A stretch of 64,000 nt of DNA. Origin: DASXQK01 sp963724385. GTDB lineage: Bacteria; Pseudomonadota; Alphaproteobacteria; Dongiales; Dongiaceae. The notes under the pieces were generated by a model. The model did not search any database. It worked only from the letters and a program-made list of their open reading frames with translations, and had not been told where the DNA came from. The DNA lies in the NCBI GenBank assembly GCA_963724385.1, contig CAVRUJ010000002.1, forward strand, positions 372,001 to 436,000. The letters are read 5' to 3'. Numbering within the stretch: the first letter of the stretch is position 1; every line of letters starts with the position of its first letter. Below are positions 59,046 to 64,000 of this stretch, piece after piece. The position numbers and the translations under genes are program-made.

Positions 59046-60145
59046 GCCCGGAAGCCGGCGTCGACCGGGGGCAGATCCTGCCGCCCGGTTCGACCGTGGG
59101 CGTGCTCGGCGGGGGCCAGCTCGGCCGCATGACCGCGATGGCCGCGGCGCGCCTTGGCTACCGCGTCCATGTCTATTGTCCGGAACCCAATTCGCCTGCC
59201 TTCCAGGTCGCGGCCGCCAGCACGGTCGCCGCCTACGATGACCGGACCGCGCTCGCCCGATTCGCCGAGGCGGTCGATGTCGTCACCTTCGAGTTCGAGA
59301 ACGTGCCATCCGCCACGGCGGAGCTGTTGGCGGCACTCAAGCCCACCCGGCCGGCGCCGCGCGTCCTCCACATCTGCCAGGACCGGCTGCGGGAGAAGGG
59401 TTTCCTCGCCTCCATCGGGGTGCCGACGACCCGCTATGCCGAGGTCGCCCGAGAGCATCAGCTCGCCGATGCGGTTCGCGCCATCGGCCTGCCCGCGGTC
59501 CTGAAGACGGCGCGCTTCGGTTATGACGGCAAGGGCCAGGCAATGCTGCGCCGGGAGAGCGATCTCGTGGGGGCCTGGCGCGGCATCGGTACCGGCGTGG
59601 GCATCCTCGAGGGCTTCGTCGATTTCACCCACGAGATCTCGGTCATCGCCGCCCGCGGGTTGGACGGCGCCGTTGCGGTGTATGTCCCGGTCGAGAACCG
59701 ACACCGCGACCACATCCTGGATACGACCATCGCCCCCGCCCGCCTGCCTGCGACGGTTCTGGCGCAAGCCGAAGCCCTGGCACGCAGGATCGGCGAGTCA
59801 CTCGGCGTCGTCGGCCTCATCGCCGTTGAGATGTTCGTGACCAGGTCCGGCGAGGTGCTGGTCAACGAGCTGGCGCCGCGGCCGCATAACTCGGGCCACT
59901 GGACCATCGACGCCTGCCTCACCAGCCAGTTCGAGCAGTTTCTGCGCGCCGTCTGCGGCCTGCCGCTGGGCTCGACCGAGCGTCACAGCGATGCGGTGAT
60001 GAAGAACCTGCTAGGCGACGAGGTGAACGCCTGGCGGGAGATTCTCTCCGAGCCCGGCGCCAAGCTTCATCTCTATGGCAAGCGCGAGGCACGCCCCGGC
60101 CGCAAGATGGGCCACGTCACCCGTCTCAGCCCTCGGCGTGACTAA
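59042..60145 (+). CDS. purK: N5-carboxyaminoimidazole ribonucleotide synthase
   Basis: ATP-grasp enzyme making N5-CAIR from AIR, bicarbonate and ATP. The 367-residue sequence has TVGVLGGGQLGRMTAMAAARLGY, FEFENVPSATAELL, TARFGYDGKGQAML and NELAPRPHNSGHWTIDAC. Coupled to purE by a four-base overlap. It is followed by a 111-base hairpin repeat. Confidence 0.95.
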   Translation: MSPEAGVDRGQILPPGSTVGVLGGGQLGRMTAMAAARLGYRVHVYCPEPNSPAFQVAAASTVAAYDDRTALARFAEAVDVVTFEFENVPSATAELLAALKPTRPAPRVLHICQDRLREKGFLASIGVPTTRYAEVAREHQLADAVRAIGLPAVLKTARFGYDGKGQAMLRRESDLVGAWRGIGTGVGILEGFVDFTHEISVIAARGLDGAVAVYVPVENRHRDHILDTTIAPARLPATVLAQAEALARRIGESLGVVGLIAVEMFVTRSGEVLVNELAPRPHNSGHWTIDACLTSQFEQFLRAVCGLPLGSTERHSDAVMKNLLGDEVNAWREILSEPGAKLHLYGKREARPGRKMGHVTRLSPRRD

Positions 60146-60158
60146 GTAAGAAAGATTC

Positions 60159-60269
60159 ACCACCGAGACACAGAGGCACAGAGGAGAAAGGGAAGCAGAA
60201 AAGATTGTTGGGCCGCTCCGCGGCCCAGTCTCTTGCTTGATCTTCTCTGTGTCTCTGTGTCTCGGTGGT
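60159..60269. repeat. 111-bp inverted repeat (CACCGAGACACAGAG type)
   Basis: The left arm opens ACCACCGAGACACAGAGGCA and the right arm closes TGTCTCTGTGTCTCGGTGGT, with an inner palindrome GGGCCGCTCCGCGGCCC. The arms pair almost perfectly. It lies between the convergent purK and COQ9 genes, so it can act as a bidirectional terminator; the arm sequence is a common dispersed-repeat type. Confidence 0.75.
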
Positions 60270-60287
60270 TATCTCTCTTTCTTGAAC

Positions 60288-60926
60288 CTACCGCGCCCGG
60301 CGCCGGCGCAGCAGGCGGAACGGGTCGGGCAGCTTCTCGGCCAGCTTCTCCAGCCGGCCGATCGCCTTGGGCACGCGCATGACGTCGGCGATGCGCCGGT
60401 CAAGGAAAGCCCAGGTCTCGCTGGCGTCGGCCGACTTGTCGTTCAGCCAGAACAGCACCGTCGACCCGTAGACGCCGGCCAGCAGCGCGCGCTTGGTATA
60501 GAAGTTGTAGTCCGTAGAGCGGTCGCCCACGGCATACCAGACCGCATCGACCGTGCGGTAGAGCGCCTTCGCCGCGAGCGGCGCGTGGATCGGCAAGGCG
60601 AGGAAGGCAAGGGCGCGCCGGATCGCCTCCCGGTTCGCGTAGTTTGCTTCCAGGCGCAGCCTGACCGCGAGCGCCACCTTCTCCCGGAGCTTCAGGCCCT
60701 CGCCCCCCGCCTGCTCGTAGGCGGCGACCATGCGCCGGTCGGCAAGGCTGCTGTGGAACTCGATCAGCTCGGCCGCGCCGCCAAGGAAGGCATTCTGGGC
60801 CAGCGCCCATTCGATGCCGAGATCCTTGGCCGCCGCGCGCAGGGCGGAATCGGTCCAGCCGTCGAAGGCGGCATGGGCAGCGACCGCTTCGATCAGTTTT
60901 TCGCGCAACGCCTCGCGATCGGTCAC
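60288..60926 (-). CDS. COQ9 family protein
   Basis: A 212-residue ubiquinone-biosynthesis accessory factor. The COQ9 core is recognisable: DGWTDSALRAAAKDLG near the N-terminus, the lipid-binding region around DAVWYAVGDRSTDYNFYTKRALLAGVYGSTVLFWLNDKS, and RRIADVMRVPK. In eukaryotes it presents substrate to COQ7; bacterial homologues are mostly alphaproteobacterial. The GTG at 60926 follows GAGGA; ATG at 60956 is the alternative and would overlap def. Confidence 0.9.
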   Translation of the reverse strand: MTDREALREKLIEAVAAHAAFDGWTDSALRAAAKDLGIEWALAQNAFLGGAAELIEFHSSLADRRMVAAYEQAGGEGLKLREKVALAVRLRLEANYANREAIRRALAFLALPIHAPLAAKALYRTVDAVWYAVGDRSTDYNFYTKRALLAGVYGSTVLFWLNDKSADASETWAFLDRRIADVMRVPKAIGRLEKLAEKLPDPFRLLRRRRAR

Positions 60927-60930
60927 GGGG

Positions 60931-61473
60931 CTAATCCTCGAATTCTTCCTCGCCATGGTAGCGGCGCATCTCCTCGGCGAACATCAGCTTCGAAAGATCG
61001 GTCATGCGCATGGGGTAGAGGATGCCGTCCAGATGGTCGCATTCATGCTGCACCAGCCGGGCGTGGAAGCCTTCCGCTTCCCGCTCGACGGCAATGCCTT
61101 CAGGCGTGATCCCCCGATAGAGGATGCGCATGTAGCGGGGAACCTGGCCGGCCAGCCCCGGCACCGACAGGCAGGCCTCCCAGCCCTCCGCCATCTCCCC
61201 GTCCAAGGGTTCGATCACGGGGTTGATGAGGGCGGTGGGCGGCACCGGGTCCGCTTCCTCCCGCTCCGCCCGCTCGGCCGGGACATGGAAAATGACAACC
61301 CGCTGGGGGACATGGACTTGGGGGGCCGCGAGCCCCGCCCCGCCCACGTCCATCAGCGTTTCCCACATGTCGGCCACCAGCCCCTTGATCTCGGGCGCCA
61401 TGGGGTCGGCGACCGGCTCGGCTGGCCGGCTCAGGACCGGATGGCCCATGCGGGCGATCTTCAGGATGGCCAT
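60931..61473 (-). CDS. def: Peptide deformylase
   Basis: Removes formyl groups from nascent proteins. The 180-residue metalloprotein has motif 1 GAGLAAPQ (45-52), motif 2 EACLSVP with the metal Cys101 (usually EGCLS; here Ala), and motif 3 QHECDHLDG with His143, Glu144 and His147. ATG at 61473 gives the usual N-terminus MAILKIARMGHPVL. It is directly upstream of COQ9. Confidence 0.95.
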   Translation of the reverse strand: MAILKIARMGHPVLSRPAEPVADPMAPEIKGLVADMWETLMDVGGAGLAAPQVHVPQRVVIFHVPAERAEREEADPVPPTALINPVIEPLDGEMAEGWEACLSVPGLAGQVPRYMRILYRGITPEGIAVEREAEGFHARLVQHECDHLDGILYPMRMTDLSKLMFAEEMRRYHGEEEFED

Positions 61474-61670
61474 GGCCCATAATGGACCGGCGAAGCCGGC
61501 GGAATCCAGCCGGTCCGGGCTTCGCATCGGCCAAATCCGGGCTATCCTCTGCCGGACGGGAGGGGAGCGTCTGTTCTGCGTGGAGGGCGGTATGACGGCG
61601 AATTCGCCGAGGGTTCGAACTCAAGGTTTTACGGCTTGTCGCGGAGATTGCCGCGGGCCTGGGGATCGTC

Positions 61671-62288
61671 TTGTCTCTTATCGACGCTGCCGGGAAATAT
61701 CTGAGCTTCCTGGACGACATCGGCCTGTGGCTCAATGAGACGATACTTAACGATATTCCCTACCCGGGATTGTTCCTGATCTCGTTCCCCATTTTCGTGG
61801 GGCTCATGCTGACGCGCTGCATCAATTATCTGACCAGGCCGAGACTGAAGCTGGCCTTGGCGGAGATACGCGACGACGGCGCCGGGTCGGATGTGGCCTG
61901 CTACGTTCGTGTGGAGGCTGAAAACCGGTCCAAGCGCGTCGCCGAGAAATGCACCGCCTCGTTGAAGCGGGTGGAACGGCTGGGCTCAAGCGGGCCCAGG
62001 GAATATTCCCTCCCTTTGGATTGGACGGATATCGGCGAGGCCACGATGGACATCGGGCCAGGCGAAACGGAACGATTCGACGTGGTCAAGGCCCTCAAGA
62101 GCGGCAACAAATTCACGCATTGTTCGCGCAAGAGACCGCCTCGATTCGTGGAGGACATGCCGCCCGGCGACTACGCTTTTACCGTCGTCGCCAAGGCCGC
62201 CGGGAGGGCTTCGGAACCTTTGAGATTCGGCATTAAGTGGAATGGCAAATGGGATGTATTGAAGGAGTTCGAGATCGGCACTATGTGA
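61671..62288 (+). CDS. Hypothetical membrane protein, N-terminus possibly frameshifted
   Basis: As read, a 205-residue protein from TTG 61671 with a transmembrane helix LFLISFPIFVGLMLTRCINYL near residues 34-54 and a soluble beta-rich C-terminal part. No family recognised. Coding-like sequence continues upstream in frame (LKVLRLVAEIAAGLGIVLSL) without a normal start. An ATG at 61592, preceded by GGAGG, lies in another frame and would join if one T of the TTTT run at 61627-61630 were removed. A sequencing or mutational frameshift is therefore likely. Confidence 0.55.
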   Translation: MSLIDAAGKYLSFLDDIGLWLNETILNDIPYPGLFLISFPIFVGLMLTRCINYLTRPRLKLALAEIRDDGAGSDVACYVRVEAENRSKRVAEKCTASLKRVERLGSSGPREYSLPLDWTDIGEATMDIGPGETERFDVVKALKSGNKFTHCSRKRPPRFVEDMPPGDYAFTVVAKAAGRASEPLRFGIKWNGKWDVLKEFEIGTM

Positions 62289-62520
62289 CCGCGCGCGCCC
62301 CGATCCCCGCGGCTGCCCTTGGTGGCGACGGAAAGGCCGGTCTGCCGTTCTATCGGGGCCGGAAAAGCCCCCATCTCGGCGGGGCAGCACCCGGCCCTTC
62401 TTGCCCCTTCACAGCCGGTTGGCGATATGTTACCTAGCGCCTCTTTACGGGCCGGGCCGGATTCCCCGGTCAGGCCCGGTTAGCGTCATCGCAACCGAAG
62501 GAACAGGAGCCAGAGGCCCC

Positions 62521-62724
62521 TTGCAAGTACTCGTCCGCGACAACAACGTCGATCAGGCCCTCCGCGCGCTGAAAAAGAAGATGCAGCGCGAGGGCATCTT
62601 CCGGGAAATGAAAATGCGCCGCAACTACGAGAAGCCGTCCGAACGCCGCGCCCGCGAGCGGGCCGAGGCGGTCCGGCGCCATCGCAAGCTGATGCGCAAG
62701 CGCATGGACCGCGAGGGCTACTAG
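62521..62724 (+). CDS. rpsU: 30S ribosomal protein S21
   Basis: A 67-residue basic protein reading QVLVRDNNVDQALRALKKKMQREGIF, the S21 signature, and ending RRHRKLMRKRMDREGY. The TTG start at 62521 gives the canonical N-terminus; GAGG is four bases upstream. A hairpin terminator follows. Confidence 0.95.
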   Translation: MQVLVRDNNVDQALRALKKKMQREGIFREMKMRRNYEKPSERRARERAEAVRRHRKLMRKRMDREGY

Positions 62725-62761
62725 CAGCACTTCCCCTGCGATCGGGCATGCGAGAAGACAA

Positions 62762-62783
62762 CGGGCCGCTTTCAAGCGGCCCG
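62762..62783. terminator. Hairpin terminator between rpsU and pntB
   Basis: CGGGCCGCTT-TC-AAGCGGCCCG, a 10-base-pair stem with a two-base loop, followed on the plus strand by AATCATTTT. It lies between the convergent rpsU and pntB and can serve both. Confidence 0.75.
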
Positions 62784-62818
62784 AATCATTTTCGGGGCGA
62801 AGACGGGATCGCGGCCGA

Positions 62819-64000
62819 TTACGCGCCCAGCGCCTTGACGATTTCCTCGCAGACCTTCTTGGCGTCGCCGAACAGCATCATCGTGTTGTCGCGGAAGAAG
62901 AGCTCGTTGTCGACGCCGGCATAGCCCGAGGCCATGGAGCGCTTGACGAACAGCACCGTCTTGGCCGCCTCGACGTCGAGGATCGGCATGCCGTAGATCG
63001 GGCTCTTGGGATCGGTCTTGGCCGCCGGATTGGTCACGTCGTTGGCGCCGATGACGAAGGCGACATCGGTCGCCGGGAATTCGCGATTGATGTCCTCCAG
63101 CTCGAACACCTCGTCATAGGGCACGTTGGCCTCGGCCAGCAGCACGTTCATGTGGCCCGGCATGCGACCCGCCACGGGATGGATGGCGTAGCTGACCTTG
63201 GCCCCCTCCTTCTTCAGGAGATCGGCCATCTCGCGCAGCGCATGCTGGGCCTGGGCCACCGCCATGCCGTAGCCGGGCACGATGATGACCGAGCTCGCGT
63301 TCTTCATCAGGAAGGCGGCATCCTCGGCGCTGCCCGACTTGACCGGCCGATCCTTCGCCTTGGCGCCTGCCACTGCGGTCCCCGAATCGGTGCCGAAGCC
63401 GCCCAGGATGACGTTGAAGATGGAGCGGTTCATCCCCTTGCACATGATGTAGCTGAGGATCGCGCCCGAGGAGCCGACCAGCGCGCCGGTGATGATCAGC
63501 AGGTTGTTGCCCAAGGTGAAGCCGATACCGCAGGCCGCCCAACCCGAATAGGAGTTGAGCATGGAGACCACGACCGGCATGTCGGCGCCGCCGATGGGCA
63601 GGATCAGCAGGAAGCCGACCGCCAGGGAGAGGACGACGAGAAGCCAGAAGGCGACCGGATTCTGCGCCAGGATCAGCCAAACGATGAGAAGGACGATCGC
63701 TATGCCGAGCAAGGCATTGAGGGGATGCTGGCCCTTGAAGACGAGCGGCGCGCCGCTGACCAGGCCCTGCAGCTTGGCGAAGGCGACGATGGAACCGGTG
63801 AAGGTCACGGCGCCGATGGCGACCCCAAGCCCCATCTCAATCAGGCTGTGGCCGGCGATGGCGCCGACGGTTCCGATGCCGAACTCCTGGGGCGAATAGA
63901 AGGCCGCCGCGGCGACCGAGACCGCCGCCAGGCCGACAAGGCTGTGGAAGGCCGCCACGAGCTGCGGCAGGGCAGTCATCTTGATCCGCAGCGCGATGAA
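62819..64000 (-). CDS. pntB: NAD(P) transhydrogenase beta subunit, partial
   Basis: The C-terminal 393 residues of the membrane subunit of proton-translocating transhydrogenase; the N-terminus lies beyond the right edge. The visible part has several membrane helices in its first half (FIALRIKMTALPQLVAAFHS...), and the NADP-binding domain III with VIIVPGYGMAVAQAQHALRE, HPVAGRMPGHMNVLLAEA and VIGANDVTNPAA. Full family length is about 460 residues. Confidence 0.93.
   Translation of the reverse strand, partial: FIALRIKMTALPQLVAAFHSLVGLAAVSVAAAAFYSPQEFGIGTVGAIAGHSLIEMGLGVAIGAVTFTGSIVAFAKLQGLVSGAPLVFKGQHPLNALLGIAIVLLIVWLILAQNPVAFWLLVVLSLAVGFLLILPIGGADMPVVVSMLNSYSGWAACGIGFTLGNNLLIITGALVGSSGAILSYIMCKGMNRSIFNVILGGFGTDSGTAVAGAKAKDRPVKSGSAEDAAFLMKNASSVIIVPGYGMAVAQAQHALREMADLLKKEGAKVSYAIHPVAGRMPGHMNVLLAEANVPYDEVFELEDINREFPATDVAFVIGANDVTNPAAKTDPKSPIYGMPILDVEAAKTVLFVKRSMASGYAGVDNELFFRDNTMMLFGDAKKVCEEIVKALGA

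Overview
The window is high-GC bacterial DNA with alphaproteobacterial, most likely Rhodospirillales-like, character. Evidence: the pdxH|fabI-aroC neighbourhood, an HDAC-xseB-dxs-MATE-tlyA operon, a COQ9 homologue beside def and rpsU, and a pntB subunit. No species is assigned; this rests on gene families and gene order read from the sequence.

Layout. 1-6 kb: stress, metal efflux, B6, fatty-acid and shikimate housekeeping genes (SDR fragment, usp, fieF-like, pdxH, fabI, aroC, a TrmA/RlmD-type RNA methyltransferase). 6-14.9 kb: sppA, then the minus-strand operon HDAC-like / xseB / dxs / MATE / tlyA, then a persulfide dioxygenase-rhodanese fusion and a DUF423 protein. 15-21 kb: an MBL hydrolase, an EamA transporter, a PuuB-like oxidase, and a pabB-pabA-pabC folate operon linked by overlapping stop/start codons. 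21-40.3 kb: a large cobalamin cluster (cobB, cobA, cbiD, cobK, cobM, cbiG-cobJ fusion, cobI, cobL, cobH, cbiX with a His-rich tail, cbiB, cobQ, cobO, cobN, cobW, cobP). Its last minus-strand block is headed by a cobalamin riboswitch. The gene set is a hybrid: CbiX, CbiD and CbiG from the early-cobalt route, together with CobN. The cobN reading frame is broken by a +1 shift.

40-46.5 kb: a DegP-like protease, an OmpR-type regulator and a sensor kinase on the minus strand, with a plus-strand fatty acid desaturase lying between regulator and kinase; then a LysE exporter. 46.58-49.85 kb: a visibly lower-GC insertion of about 3.27 kb. It has 19-bp perfect terminal inverted repeats and a 13-bp direct repeat outside them, which fits a target-site duplication. 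It carries an IS1-type DDE transposase plus six cargo genes, including a toxin-antitoxin-like pair with an XRE regulator and a 16-bp palindrome at the operon start. It sits between lysE and a tRNA-Thr(GGT). I consider it the best candidate for an undescribed system here.

50-54.5 kb: an accessory stretch with two methyltransferases, a small HNH protein, a secreted small protein, a CI/S24-type repressor, paired palindromes and an IS1595-like transposase remnant. 54.5-64 kb: acuI-like reductase and thiolase, an atypical dihydroorotase, DUF465, purE-purK, a 111-bp hairpin repeat, COQ9, def, a possibly frameshifted membrane protein, rpsU and the 3' part of pntB, which runs off the right edge.

Limits: starts were chosen from visible ribosome binding sites, overlaps and family N-termini; no database search was run. 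Protein families are recognised from motifs.
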